Origin: Dicyema japonicum
Taxonomy: Eukaryota; Dicyemida; Rhombozoa; Dicyemidae
NCBI GenBank assembly: GCA_011109175.1
Contig: RDEW01000004.1
Span: forward strand, 101,976-165,975
DNA: 64,000 nt
Reading direction: 5' to 3'
Below the pieces are notes generated by a model. The model saw only the letters and a program-made list of their open reading frames with translations. It was not told the DNA's origin and ran no database searches. The position numbers and the translations under genes are program-made. This document shows, in pieces, positions 12,639 through 25,757 of the stretch; position 1 is the first letter of the stretch; each line of letters starts with the position of its first letter.

Positions 12639-13189
12639 GGCTGATAGAAACTTTAACTAGTCGTTAGCTGTTTTAAATTAACGTAAAAAATTATGAAAGG
12701 AAACTAAACCAAATGTAAATATCAATTCCCACATCGGCAGGGGAGAACATAATCCAAAGGAATCCGTCAATTTAACAAAACGTGAAGGATAAATAAGAGG
12801 ACAAATATAGGGAAAGAACTAGTCAGTCACATAAGCTTACAAAATACCGAATATTAACCTTAAAAAATTGACAAGAAAAACCAGCTTTCATATAGAAAGA
12901 AACATAAAGTTCGCACTATTGATTATAAAATTATTCAGTGCATCATCAACAAATTTAACGATGACATATTACACTGATGCAAAGTCAATGGACTTTAATG
13001 CAACAAAATACGTCGTTTTCGGAAGATTAATCATTAGAATCGACATATATCGCTTGTTTCTGATTTTAACCTTTTCAACCACTACAAAAATTTGCTAATC
13101 TCCATAAGATATATGAAAAAATTTATTGATTAAATTATAAAAAACAATTAACATTAATTATAATATAGATTTCTCAGAGTGCTTTCAAA
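12639..13189. other. No gene recognised
   Basis: AT-rich. The frame at 12868-13098 could encode one hydrophobic segment but has neither homology nor coding-like neighbours. Confidence 0.4.
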
Positions 13190-13420
13190 TTATTTCAAAT
13201 TATTTCTCGACAGGTACATTTTCGCACCTGTCGCGATTGAAACTTCGGGGAACTTTGGCCCTAAAACGCTGAAGTTCCTGAACCATTTGGGAAAACTACT
13301 AACTGACAAAACTGGTGATCTTCGTGAGACGAGATGGCTCAAGGAGAGGCTCTCGTTGGCTGTTGTCCGTGGGAATAGCTTTTGCATCTCCCAACAGCTG
13401 AATTAAAATTAACTAGTCTT
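13190..13420 (+). pseudogene. 3' end of a restriction-like-endonuclease LINE (group C)
   Basis: Plus-strand codons read 'YIFAPVAIETSGNFGPKTLK' and end with 'ERLSLAVVRGNSFCI'. This is the last about 65 residues of the protein seen at 61.5-61.7 kb (LFVPFAVETSVILGPQA, ERISLAIVRGNSMAI). It is a 5'-truncated fragment and more diverged than the 34.0-kb copy. Confidence 0.8.
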
Positions 13421-13479
13421 TTTTCTTTTTCCTTATAATAATAATGAGTTTAAATTATTTCTTTATAGGTCGGAAGGTT

Positions 13480-14360
13480 GAGTTTAGGAAAAGACTGAAC
13501 ACATAAGAATCACAAGGGAATCAAAATATATTGATGAAAATTGGAGGAAAAAAGGAAATTGAGATCCTTACTTGGTGATAGTTAGGACATGATGTATAGA
13601 AGAGTTCTAGCCACTGCCATATATAAGAAAATGCAGAAGATATGGAGTTGACGAAAACTAATAAAAACAAATCTAAGAATGACTATACAACGCATATATA
13701 AAGCCGATGCTTATGTACAACTCGGGTACATGGGGGGGGGGTCACAGAGCTAGAGCTCAAGAAAATGGATATATTTCATAGAAAACAATTACGCAATTNG
13801 ATATGGAGTTGACGAAAACTAATAAAAACAAATCTAAGAATAAGACTATACAACGCATATATAAAGCCGATGCTTATGTACAACTCGGGTACATGGGGGG
13901 GGGGTCACAGAGCTAGAGCTCAAGAAAATGGATATATTTCATCGAAAACAATTACGCAATTTAATGGGCATAGGTTGACCAAAGAGATTTCAAATAAGAA
14001 ATTATACTCTGTGGCACAATCGAGGCCAATAAGCATCGACATTATTGAATCAAGATGGAGACTGTTTGGCACGTGCTTAGAATGGACATAAACGTCCCTG
14101 CAAATATAATAATGGACAATTACTTTAACAATGAGAACAAACCATCGTTCAGAGGAAGACCCAGAGTCACTCTACCCGTAGCTCTGAACAAAGATCTTAA
14201 TGGAATTGGAAGAAAACTTAAATCCGCAGAAGACCTAGAAGATCTACAGACAGATGCGCAAAACAGAGGGCGATGGAGACGCCTAGTGAAGCAAATTTCG
14301 AAACGTGTGGCACAAACGGGACAATAGTTAATATAACGTTCTTTGGTTCTGTGGGCGTAG
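13480..14360 (+). pseudogene. 3' half of LINE group B, with assembly gap
   Basis: The part before the gap reads poorly. After it, 'YNSGTWGGG', 'WHVLRMDINVPANIIMDNYF', 'FRGRPRVTLPVALNKDLNGI' and 'NRGRWRRLVKQISKR' match the C-terminus of the group B elements at 30.3 and 54.6 kb. Frame changes near 13900 and 14060 make it non-functional. The N at 13799 and its flanking repeat lie inside this copy. Confidence 0.8.
13639..13960. repeat. About 160-bp direct repeat flanking a one-base gap (N at 13799)
   Basis: 13639-13798 and 13800-13960 are near-identical, with small indels and substitutions and a single N between. Same pattern as at 5033 and 7998: an unmerged contig overlap. Confidence 0.85.
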
Positions 14361-14589
14361 TACACGCCCACTTAATACTTACATCTCAGTATATAACATC
14401 TCCTCTTTAATTTTATCAAGAGACAGTAGAAACCCAAAGTTTTTAAATAAGTAAACTTCGGATGTTCCAATGTCCTAGTTCGCATGTCATCTGTCCAAAT
14501 TTGGAGGAATTTTGCCTTGAGGAGAAACAAGATTGAAAAATGAGGAAAACATGTGAGAGAATGAAACCTATATGGCCTGACTTTTGAAA

Positions 14590-15400
14590 GCAGGTGAATA
14601 GCTTGTCGGGAAGAGGAGAGGATTCCTCTGGGCGCTCGGATGGTTCTAAAACCTCAAACCGACCTAAATTACGGAGATATGACTTCCAGGCAATAGCCAC
14701 GGAAGAGGTCCTAGCTGCTATAAGAAAGTCTAGAAACAAAGCACCAGGCCAAGACAAGTGTCCGATGGCCCTTTTTAGGAAGGTACCGGTAACCCTACTG
14801 GTGGGACTGGTAAGACTTTATAAGGGAGAACCAAGATATGCTCTCAGGTTGGTTTACGTTCCTAGGTGTTGGAAGAGGCGGAACTGGTTTTTGTAAGGAC
14901 ACCAGGAAAACTTCATTAAGACCCTAGTAGCCATCGCCATATTATCCCAGGAATACATAATAAAAACACTCTTTCGGACTTTCAGATGGGGTTCCGTGAA
15001 AGGAGATCCCGTGGTGGGTGACTGCCTATAGTGGTTTAGCTCTCAGATTCGCAATCAGAGGAGGCTGAAGCAGTATATGGTAGGGCTGTTTCTCGATGTG
15101 GAAAAAGCGTTCGACTAGTTCTGGCATGATGGTCTCTGATGCGCCCTCGCAGAAGATGGAATATCCGTGGAACTGAGAAATTGGATCTCCAGCTTCTTGA
15201 AGACAGGACTAACTGTAAGAATAAAGGTTGCCGATCTGTTTGTTAGATCTAACCGGGGATTTCCAAAAGTGTCAGTGCAAAATCCAACCCTATTCAACAT
15301 CTACCTGTCAACGGTCCTTACCCAGCCAATGTGAGAACAGAAATTGCTGTCTATGCTGATGAGATAGTACTCTGGGATCACTCCTGGAAGCACAGCAGTA
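14590..15400 (+). pseudogene. LINE (group D, jockey/CR1-like) RT fragment
   Basis: Plus strand: 'VLAAIRKSRNKAPGQDKCPM' (14710-14765), then after frame changes 'VGLFLDVEKAFD' followed by FWHDGL (about 15085-15130), 'ISVELRNWISSFLKTGLTV' and 'FNIYLSTVLTQP'. The AFDxxWHxGL arrangement is typical of jockey/CR1-type RTs. Multiple stops are present. It differs in sequence from groups A and B. Confidence 0.75.
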
Positions 15401-15789
15401 GCTGATTGTGGTTGTACGTATTGCGTACAAAGGTGATTTAATGTTGAATAGAAACAGCTTAGAAGGTTTTTCACGACTTTAGTTTCCGAAGAATTTTAGT
15501 GCTCGAAAGATGTTGTTTCTCCGCCTAAACTTGAAGTTTCTTAGAGAGTGATCGTCTTCTTTGAAGTGCAACTATTTAAGAAATCGTAAAATTAATTAAA
15601 AAACAGCACTTTTATGCAGAGCCATATTAGCTATAGCTTCGCTCAGGCAGGACACATACTTTATTTAAGTAAAGAACACTTATAACAAATCGTAGAGGGA
15701 GAACCAAGGAATGATCTTCACTTCTTTTTTCTTTTTGTTGGGTGTATGTCAGGCCGGGTGCCGACAAGAGGCCTGATGGCCACTAATTA
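15401..15789. other. No gene recognised
   Basis: Filler between two LINE fragments. No frame or RNA structure was recognised. Confidence 0.4.
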
Positions 15790-16740
15790 AAAAGAACTCC
15801 TCAGAAATCCAACGTTCTGTGATTTTGGAGGCTCTTTTCCGGCTAGCCTTGATCTTCAAGACATCCGTCCAAGAGATGAATGGGCCCATATACCACATGC
15901 ATAAGAGATGCATGATTCAATGAATTGTTTATATACAGTGCTCAAACAGAATGCTTTTTGATCTTCCAGAAGCCTGTGAGGCATTTCAGAACATTAGTTT
16001 TCTTTTCGCATTTCGTAATTACGTTTTCAACATGGGAGAGAATGACATAAGTCACCCCAAGGATCCTTTGGGATTTTCTGAAAGGAATAGCTTTATTGTT
16101 TGCCTTCAGTTCGACCGTCCGTCTTCCCAGTCTCTTGTCTGAAGTAAATAGGGTTGTGACGGACTTCTCATTGCTGGCAGTTAAGCGATTCTTCGATAGC
16201 CATTCGTTAAGATGGTCCAGGTTTTCTTGCAATCTCGAAGTGGCAATCTGGATGTATTGATCGCGTGACGCAATGAATGTCGTCGACACGAGTTAGAATA
16301 ATATCATTTTCGGCGTCTGGAGTGGGGAGGTCCGCCATGAATAGGTTGAATAAAACTGGAGACAAAGGGGATCCTTAGGGAACCCATTAGGAAGAAGCCG
16401 TGAAATAGACCTTGACTGGCCAATGCAGACGGGTCCCCTCCGACCACTAAGGAAGTTAGCTAGTCAGAGTTTGAGCGTTCCAGGGATCTTTGTTTGGTAA
16501 ATTTTCCAAGTAAAAATCTTCTTGACACAGAGTCAAAAGCTTTGTGTACGTATATGAAGCAATGTGGAGTCTTCATGTGTCACGGCCTGTGAGAGAAACC
16601 ATATCGTATAAAGTTAGTCAATGCATATAAGTGGGTCGAAGTAGACCTCTCCTTTTTAAAACCATGTTGAAATGACAAGTCCGGGAGGAAATTTTTGATT
16701 TTCGCGAGAACCACCCTTTCCATTGGAGAACTGGATCATC
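15790..16740 (-). pseudogene. LINE (group A) RT fragment
   Basis: Minus strand, from about 16740: the 'KAFDSVSRRFLLGKF' block near 16540, a decayed PQGSPLS region near 16370, then 'RLQENLDHLNEWLSKNRLTA', 'FTSDKRLGRRTVELKA', 'QRILGVTYVILSHVENVITK' and 'LKCLTGFWKI' (16220-15950). It continues to about 15790 in parallel with the 10.1-kb copy, then breaks off before the 3' tail. Stops and frame changes are present. Confidence 0.85.
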
Positions 16741-16869
16741 AATAAAAGACTTACAAATTAGTATAAATTAAAAATCTAAATTGTTTTATTTTATTAAATA
16801 GACTTTTAAATTTTCATATCGAATAGGGAATAAATAAAATTATTTAAATTTAGTAATTATCGACTTATA

Positions 16870-19800
16870 ATGGCGAATGGTGAACAGTCGACTCACAGAA
16901 GTGCTGGACAAGTGCTGGTACGTCGCATTCTTTCAGAGTTCCTCAAAGTCAGTTCCTACAAAATAACCGTTGCCCTAAAATCGTCAAATGTAATATCTGT
17001 AACATAAGCACACAGAATGGACCGATCAACAAACTAATGAGCATCCACAACGACAGCTATTTTATGCAGCTGATATCGTCAATTTCTCTGCTCTGCAAAA
17101 ACTGTCTCCCATCTGTCCTCACTTCAATCCAACGTTGGTACAAATCACACGTGACTGAGACTTCTTCGAGGTTGCATTTATTATACAACCCACTAGAATT
17201 GACGAAATAGTAGAAAAAAGCAACGTAAGTGGTTAACCCTTAATAAATAGCACCTTACCAAATACATATACTGCATTGTTCTCTCCAATGTGATCTCCGA
17301 GCTTTCTCTCCACCCAGACTGTGTGGATGTAGTGGAAAACATAATAAACGAGGCGTTCAAGCATTTTCAAAACTCCGAAAAGTCTGGTTGTGTTTGTTAG
17401 TATAGCTACATTCCATTCGATACACAAGACGAAAATATCATAACTGAGATGTTCTCTGAATTGCTGGGAGTTATTTGTAACTCCAGGTAAAGTCTTTAAA
17501 TGACCCAGATTTTACACTGTGAGAGCTAAGTTCATGGAGGAGTTCTCCCGCTTAAAAGCATGTGAAATGACCCCTATTGTGTCCCAAAACATAATTTCTT
17601 TATTTCATGGAATAAAACACTTCAAAATCAAGGTTCATGCCGTTCAAGTAATTTAGCTTCAATCACTGGATGAATTTATTCAGGGAGTTAACTTTCTGAC
17701 GGACATTGGGAGATATTTCCTTGAAGTTAAGGATAGGAACATCCGTCACGCAATTTCCACCGTTCTAGTTGAGCTTCTTCTTCAGATCGCCCCCGTTTTA
17801 GCCTTTTTAATTTTTTAGGAAATAAACAACAGCGTGAATGTGCCGGCAATGAAAAAATTTGTCGAATTGCTATACGAGCCCACACTTTATTTGGCCTCCA
17901 AGAAGAGATCCTTCAGCAACATTTTCTTCCCAATGACTGCTTGTCTGCTCTCTGTGAGCTGCAAGGACTTTTTTCTATCAAATTGGTCGAATTTCCTTTC
18001 ACTTTGTCTGGTCAATCTGAAGAACAAGGACTCAAAAAAGAGACGAATCGCTTTCGAGGCTATCCACCGACTTGTTTGGTAATTCACGTGCTTAAACGTA
18101 GGGTTTACACTAACAGGATAAACTACGAGAACAACGTTGTTTCAAGGACACGACTTTTGTCTATTTCTTCGGTTCTCTTTCCTCGAACAGGCAAGAGCAT
18201 CACCCCTAAAGAAGCACCAGTTGGAATGTTTGTGAAAATAATTCAATTTATAGCTAAAGTACTTTCATTTCTGATTTTAAGGGGAAACTTGAATACGCTG
18301 TGACGGAGATTATCTACGACTTGTTACAAGTGAACAGGAATATCCGTTACATTTATCCAAAGGTTGGTTTACTTGCCATTTCAGAGAATGTTGATTGGGA
18401 TTTGTGCCTTTTTGAGTATAGCTGAGAACAGAAAGGACAATTCCGTCGTCCGTTTCAATGGAAAGGCCCAAAATAACATGATCATCGATAAGTTGACTAT
18501 GAAGAAGAAACTCTCCGATGATATCACTGATTCCTACTCAGAATTATTTCTTTTTTTAACCCCCATTACTCGAGCTTTTACAGCCATCCTGAAACTTCTT
18601 GATTCACAAGTAGGTCAACCTTTCCACGTTTCTAAAAGTGACCCAACTTCAAAGGAAAACGAGAATATGTCCGTACTTAGTTTGACTTTTAGTCAAGAGA
18701 AGATCCTAAAAATGAACCTCTTTTCCACTTGCATTGCTTCGATTCCTAGGTTTTTTGGAGATGACTCAGAATACATTGATTTCCTGGCAAATCTCTGCTT
18801 CCATTCTGACGAAGAGATACAAGCGTAGAGCTTTCTATACACCATTTAGGACTTCCTTTGAATCCCTGAGAGTGATCATTGCGAACTACCACAACTCAAT
18901 TCCCACCGTCATTCAAAGTATTTCATTATTAATCGCCTAGAGTCCATTGACACTGTTACCAACGTGTCGATTGATATTTCCCATTTTAATGTCTACAACA
19001 CAGTCATACGCAGAATTATTTGTTTTCTCGATTACACCAAAACCCTCATCTCCGAAGGACTGAGTCTCGATGCATCGTTTCTTGATTCAGTTGAGGGAAT
19101 TGCTCTTTTTTTCCTATGTCTTCCTTCTACCTACTCAAAACAGCAGGCATGCCAGCTCTTGAAGAGTGTTGATGAAGTAACTGGTTGTATGGTATCACTG
19201 AATTTTTTATTTAGAACTGCGAAAAATATTCCCGAAAGTCCCTAAAGTTTTATTTTGAGAAGGAATTGTCGTCTGTAATTCCGAGCTTTCTAAAGGAGTA
19301 TTTTGGACTTGTTAAGGTAGAAAAGTCATTGTAAATGTGTAGGTCTCTGAACTATACTCATGTGGAGGAGAACTCATGTGGCTCTCTCAAACTTGCCAAT
19401 TTTTCGATAACCTAAACCTGTTCAAAAGGCAAGAAGACTCTGAAAATTTGACTGATAGACAAAATATGTGGATTCAAATGTACTCCCAGCTTCTTCATTC
19501 TATACTTTACCATTACCAACTGAGTCCTTTAATTTCTTCGACCACTGTTCAGATTCTCTACAATAGACTCGTATACCTTAATTTCGGGTCTGGGATTTCC
19601 TCAAACACTTTCAAGTTCCAATATTTAATGATTTAGGACTGAGATTGTGTCCACGTCATTTTTTAGGAGTTCTTTTACGAGAAAATACGCCCACGTGTTC
19701 GTGACTGTTTGGAATAGCTTTTCATTAATTTACTGTACGGCATTGAATGATTCCCATGAGTTTAAATTTTTGTGAATTGTTTAGATTAATGAATGTTTGT

Positions 19801-22800
19801 GACAAGACGGGCAGCGTGACGACCTTGAATATTAGCACAATGACTTCAAAACAACTCCTACGTCTATATGTGGAAGCTCTTAGGGGGGAAAGCGTTGAAA
19901 TGGCAGAATGTGCCATCATGGCTCTGGGAAGACTTTGTGTCCACCAAACTTTGTAGGGTTTTTTCATGAGCTTAGTGACGTAATTGCTGAGTTGTCTCCC
20001 CTGATGAGAGAATGTCTGGAGAAAAAAGTAGAGAAGAGTTCTCGTAGGAAGAAAAAACAGCAGATTATATTTAATTTAATGAGAACACTCATTCAAATGT
20101 GCAAAAACGACTACTTCAGTCTGCGGTAGTAAGAATAATTATTTGAAGCATTTCTCTTGGCAAAACTGACTTTATTTCAATCATTATTGAATTTATTACT
20201 ACTTTGAGTTCAATGTTCAACTTTTTTGATTCCAGCGCCTCCGCTATTTACGAACAGAAAGTCTTGTTTCTGATACTTTTCAATGGCTTTATTGACCAAA
20301 TTCCTGGTTTGCTTGTTTGTGTATTCAGACGTAATGAGGATGTCTTTGATGACCAAAACAACTAGACTGGAGTTCTTTGAGTTCATTTTGGTGTGGAAGA
20401 AGGACTCTGACCACGAAATTGGTTCGATATTGTAATCTCGTGTTAATTTTTTTCAGACCAAAAAGCTTTTCGACAAATGAAGACATTAATCTGATGAAAA
20501 TATGTGATGATGCTATTATCAGACTTGTTACGTGTGGATCGTTCATGAATCCTGGTGATTTCACGGAGAAATATTTGTTCGGATTAGTTAATAATGAAAA
20601 TAATGTCACCAATTTAATAATTCTGTAGAAAGTCGTTAAAGAAAAGCTGCTTTCTGCGCTCATTCAGAGTGATCCCTTATACTTCCACCACGTAATATGC
20701 CTCCTCTACACCTCTCCCATGATTACTTCCATAAGATGGTACATTTTATTTGCCGATATTGCGGTAAACTGGTATATTTATGTTAATTTGAAATAGTGAT
20801 CTCTCTGTTTTTAATTTAGTGGAATTCTTTGCATTCTCTCTGGTTTGCTCTACTTTTCCAAATGAGCAAGTAAATATTTTCTCCACCAAATACTGTGGAA
20901 ATTGTCTAAGAACGAAACACTCGGCGCTTCAAACGAACTCGATGATTGCTTTTCTCAGTTCAGTCTCCCTATTGGAACGGCATTTGAGTCTCCTTTAAGA
21001 AATTTTGCGAAGGCATGCGATCATCTTACATTCAACGTTTTCTCAGAATTGACAAACAAATTTTTAATCGCTGACCCCTCCCAACATCAATCAATGTGTC
21101 GAGTCCTTCTATTTTGGCTGGAGAATGTGCAACTCACTCCTCGCTCTGCTTCCAATGGTAATTTGAAAACAGATCATCAGACTGAGTCAATTCTGAATAA
21201 TTTGATGTATTTGACTCACAAAGTAAGGATTTGTTTCAATTTCAAGTTTGGGGATGCTATTCCCGACTATCTGGGAAGATTGTGGGTCACTCTAAGCTCC
21301 GCCGTCAATAACAATTTCATAGTTGTATACGAATATATCAAGATCATGGCAATTTTCTCCCCCAACAAATTTCTTTATACGGTTGTTCTTCACTACTTAT
21401 TTAGTCAAATCGAATTTTGTTGTGGATTGGGTCATCACATCTTTCGCAAACAGTTATTGACTTAATTCGGTTGGATTTGACGAATTTCAATTTCATGAAC
21501 TGTGTTTTATCACGATCATCCACATTTCCTTACTATTCGGTGACCCATGACGAATTCATTATGAAATTCGAATCCACGTGTTTGATTTTTGAGGAAACTC
21601 ATTTTGATTCCGAGTAAGTTACTAAAATGTAAAATTCAGCCCAAATTCTGGTGTTTCGAAATCCAAATAACTCATCGTCCATCATGAATCTTAAGGAATA
21701 CTTCCCTTTTGGACCAATCTCCTTATACGAATTCCCAATGTTTGTGAAATTCTAATTAAAGATTCTTCTCTTCCTTGTTCATATCCGAGGACTTTCTCAT
21801 GAATTTCGAGAGTGACTATCTGTTCCCAATTGTGCCTCTATTGCTGCATGTAGTCTTTCAAGGCAGACTCCTCTGTTTACCTTAGGTTTGGATAGCCATA
21901 ATGAATTCATCTTGAGAAGATGCTTGTCTATTTTACATAGAATTCTCATGAGATTGTCTTCCACTTATTTCCGATCTTATTTCAGTGGAGAATGGGGATT
22001 CTTCCCATGGTATTATAATATGTCGTCTTTTTGACATGTTGTGTTCAAAGTTGTAATTTGCTGATATTTAAGTGATAAGAAGCCATTGTGGACTCATTGC
22101 ACGTGTTCTGACATCAATTGCTGTAGCAGCAAGTTAACCTCATTGATGAGTGATATTTTTGAAATTATTGACGGAATTTCTGATTTGAATACTAAATGGG
22201 GGGACATCTGTTTGGATTTTGTAGCCTCTCCCGACTACCACTGCTCCATTCGGTCCCTCCAGGTTAGATGACTCTCTGATGTTTCAGATTTATCAATGTC
22301 TTCGCATTCATCCCACTAAAGATGTAATTGGAAAGTTTTTATGCTATGTTGAATCAATTACGGAGGAAAACGTTACTGGTAATCAGGTTTGAGAAATATT
22401 GACCTTAGAAATATTTTATTCACGAATTGATGTCCACATTGGTGTCCTCGATTCATTTAATTTACTGTGATTTCTCAAGTTCTTCCTCGGAGGAGATGTA
22501 CCCACTCTTATTTGCAATTGGTTCTGTTTTTCTGGCTTCAAACACTTTCTATTTGTCTGGAGTAAGGATCATAAAGGAAGTGGTTCATGTTTTCGACAAA
22601 ATACGGATGGAGTCGTTCAGAAGTGACCTTGACTGTTTTGTGTCCTCAGGTTTTAACGGAATCCTTCCATACTTGTTACTGGTATCACTTATTTGTGACG
22701 ATTACAGGGAATGTACTCAAATGATGAGAAATGCCAGCTATCCTTTGACTTGCTGATTTCATTTTTCTCATATTACTCTGAGACTTTCTTATATAAGAAA

Positions 22801-25041
22801 GCAAAAGAGAACCTGTCTCTACTTATACTTGTCATGATACCTTACATGACATTCCATTATTTCAAACCAGACCAGATCTCCCTTTTATTGGTCAACGAAA
22901 TTATTGAGGTTTACTTAACTATATGATTTTAGGCGGTTCAAGGTAACAAGAAGGCCAACAAACTGATTACCGTGTTGAACCGGTACTCCTTAAAGTCGTT
23001 TGGAAAGAACTACAACGTCTGGATTCAATGTGTCGTAAAATATGTCATGGACTTTCTGACTGTCCCCTTGACTGATTCTGCAGATTTGATCTGCCAGGTT
23101 GTCGGAGTTCGGAATGTTTAGGTTGCGGAGAAATCTGATCCTCAGTATGCTCCATTCGCCCTCCAAACTTTGATATCCCTGACAGAATTGGAGGATCAGC
23201 TTTTGAACAACCATACATTGGTTCATCAGTTATGCTCAACAAGCATAGCATCACTGAATGTATGAGTTGTGTTCATTTCCTTCAGCATCCTCTAAGTGCT
23301 CCGTCAGCTATGAACCTAATGAAATTGATTGTCGATAAATCCTCTGACCTTCCGACTGAATCTCTCTTCAATGCTGAAGAACACGAAAGAGAACAAACAC
23401 ATAGGCGGGCTGTCCGACGTGTTATGTCCATTATAGGATCAGAGAATCAGTTTAGGTGCTCACTGCCAGGTATTCTATCACATTTATTAAAAGGCCGTGT
23501 TCTTGAGTTTGAAATGTCTGTGAGTGACCATTCAAAGTGTTCAGACATTTTGCATCCTGTGACGTCTTATTTCATACATTCATCTGTATCCTCAAATGAT
23601 CACATTTAGGAAAATTTCATGAATAATTTGCGTGAGTTGATAACCAAACTTGGACTCTGTCCTGTGCCCCCTCGCACTATGGAGGTTCTTCAGAGTACTG
23701 AACAACAAATTGAGGATGAACCTTTATTTTCTAAAAGTTAGATGTTTCCGCTTATTTAGGCAACTCTGTGATTTCTTCAAACACGGAGAGTTCTAATTAC
23801 TGCATTTCCAAGGCTTTCCAGTTTCTATATGGAACAAATCAAGAAGACAATATATACTGCTCAATTCAAAATCAGGAACATTGGAAGGACAATGTAGATC
23901 TTGAGGAGAGCACTAATGTGAGTGAACCCCCATTAATGTTCGATTCAATGAAACTTGATGTTGAAAACAATGAAGACGTTGACGTAATATTCACTGTTAG
24001 ATTCTCTCAAAGTCCTCCTCATTTTCTTACAGTCCTATCTACAAGAATGAGCGGGAGACGAGTGATGAAAATACCAGTGAAACTCAGGGCAGCATTCCAA
24101 GTCAGATGCCTCCATTGCAGTCTTCCATACTGAATGTAGAAGACCCAAATCTTCACATAAATAATATTTTCCTCCTATATCGTAGTATAGTCAAGGTTTT
24201 GATGTGTTTTCACGACAGAAAAGCATGATCAGTCTGATTGACTATTTTAGCTCATTTTTGAAATCAATTCGGTTAATGGAACACGTTTCCTTGGCCAATG
24301 ACTTGTACGCGATGAATGAAAACTTTAGTATCATATGAATCTCATTTTAGAGCGACTCTTGACTATGTTTGACAGTGTACGTTCAGGTGGCCAGTTGTGT
24401 GTTGCCATTTTCAGAATGTAATCATAATGGCTTGAGTTTAGGTTCAGAGTACTACAGATAGCGATAAGTATATTCCCAACGCCCTTCATTTCAGAATCAT
24501 TCAAATGCAGAGAGCTAAAGCTAATTTTGAGTCTACCTTGAATCGACTTCCCCCTCTCTCTAATTATGCGGTTGTTCGTTATCTGATTATAGGCGTTCAT
24601 TAACATTCATTCATTTTTGACTCTTCTCTACAGTGTCATGATTCTCATTGAAAGTTACCAGAAGGTAGTTCAGTCCGCTAATAGCATTCTTGAGTCGTAT
24701 AAGGTTTTATTTGTTTTATTGTAGTGCATTGACGAGAGTGACGTTATTCAAAAATTGTTAGAGCATTTGAAAGCCGCGTCTTCTGAGGTCATCAATAGGG
24801 AATTGGCAGTGGATATGTCTTCTGTTGATGATGAGCTTTGCATTATGCTGAATAATGAGAAGTATTCAGAGGCATTGAACCTTTTGGAATACACGAAAAA
24901 GTATTTTAGTATATGTGTTTAAGAGATAATGATGAACTAATCGGCCTTTTGACTGAGGACAACATTGAGATTCTGTTGTATATTCTAGTTCGACAACTCA
25001 CACTAACTGACGGAATAAGTTGTTGCTTAAGGATATTCTAG
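16870..25041 (+). CDS. fry: Furry (FRY/Mor2/Tao3 family) NDR-kinase scaffold
   Basis: Very large HEAT/armadillo-type scaffold that supports NDR/LATS-related kinases in cell morphogenesis and polarity. About 35 small exons; start chosen at 16870. Readable conserved blocks include 'FMQLISSISLLCKNCLPSVL' (N-terminus), 'KFMEEFSRLKACE', 'NNSVNVPAMKKFVELLYEPT' (17830), 'LKNKDSKKRRIAFEAIHRLV', 'TPKEAPVGMFVKIIQFIAK' (18210) and 'LFSTCIASIPRFF'. Later blocks are ILNNLMYLTHK (21200) and a C-terminal region with 'VKVLMCFHDRK' (24195) and 'ELCIMLNNEKYSEALNLLEY' (24835). Introns are 22-26 bp where I can place them (e.g. 18079-18101, 23 bp). Estimated at about 2,400 residues, shorter than vertebrate FRY (about 3,000). 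The frame slips by one base at an A-run near 24224, and exon structure from 24.3 to 24.65 kb is unclear. Family identity is firm; the 3' end is less so. Confidence 0.88.
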
Positions 25042-25757
25042 GTCGATTGGGTATGATTTGTGATTTTGGTGATCTACAGTGGCTACATTCAGTCCTTATG
25101 AATTTTTATACACGCTTTGACATGTCTTTTCACAAAAACATTTTTGATTGAGTTTCCTGTTTTTTATTGAATTCTAATTAGGCTTTATGTTTGGGAACTA
25201 TTAAGTCTTTTCTCGTTATTAAGACTTTTAAATGTGTGGCGTTCGAACCACCAAGTTGGCTGTAGTGATGTTTTTGGAGTTTGTCACTTAGTTCTTCCAT
25301 GTTATGGAATGGCAACGAGGATTTAAATCAGCTATAGGGCGGCTAAGACATAATTACCACAACCAGTTCAACTATCCTATAAATAATTCTAGTATTAATG
25401 TCGGATTTGCAATGCTAGTGGAACGTAATTTTGAATTTTGGAGACAAATCTATAATCGAGAGTTTTAAGTAACCCAGTCTATATCGCGTGTTATTTCATT
25501 GAAATCTACTGTATGATTATTTTTATTAAATTCCAAAACACAAAAAAGTAACTAATTAGGTTGTCCTGCTCCAAAATTCACCACTTAATCCCTTGTCTCC
25601 AGGTCAGTTTTCAGATGAATTATGAGAATTTAAGTTTGTTCTTCTAAGGTTAATACAAATGGATCTAATAATTTTTCCCTTAAAAGTAAATAAAAATATT
25701 TGAATATAAATAAATTTAGCGCCTTGAGCTGTTCTTGGTGGTGTCGGTCGAACTAGT
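25042..25757. other. Intergenic, nothing recognised
   Basis: AT-rich spacer between Furry and CDC16. No conserved frame. It presumably holds the Furry 3' UTR and the CDC16 promoter. Confidence 0.5.

Noticed and set aside
12868-13098. Short putative membrane protein
   Set aside because: AT-rich composition alone produces such Ile/Phe/Lys-rich frames. No supporting evidence.
24331-24606. 91-codon minus-strand frame inside the Furry 3' region
   Set aside because: No homology. The plus strand carries Furry-like exons on both sides.
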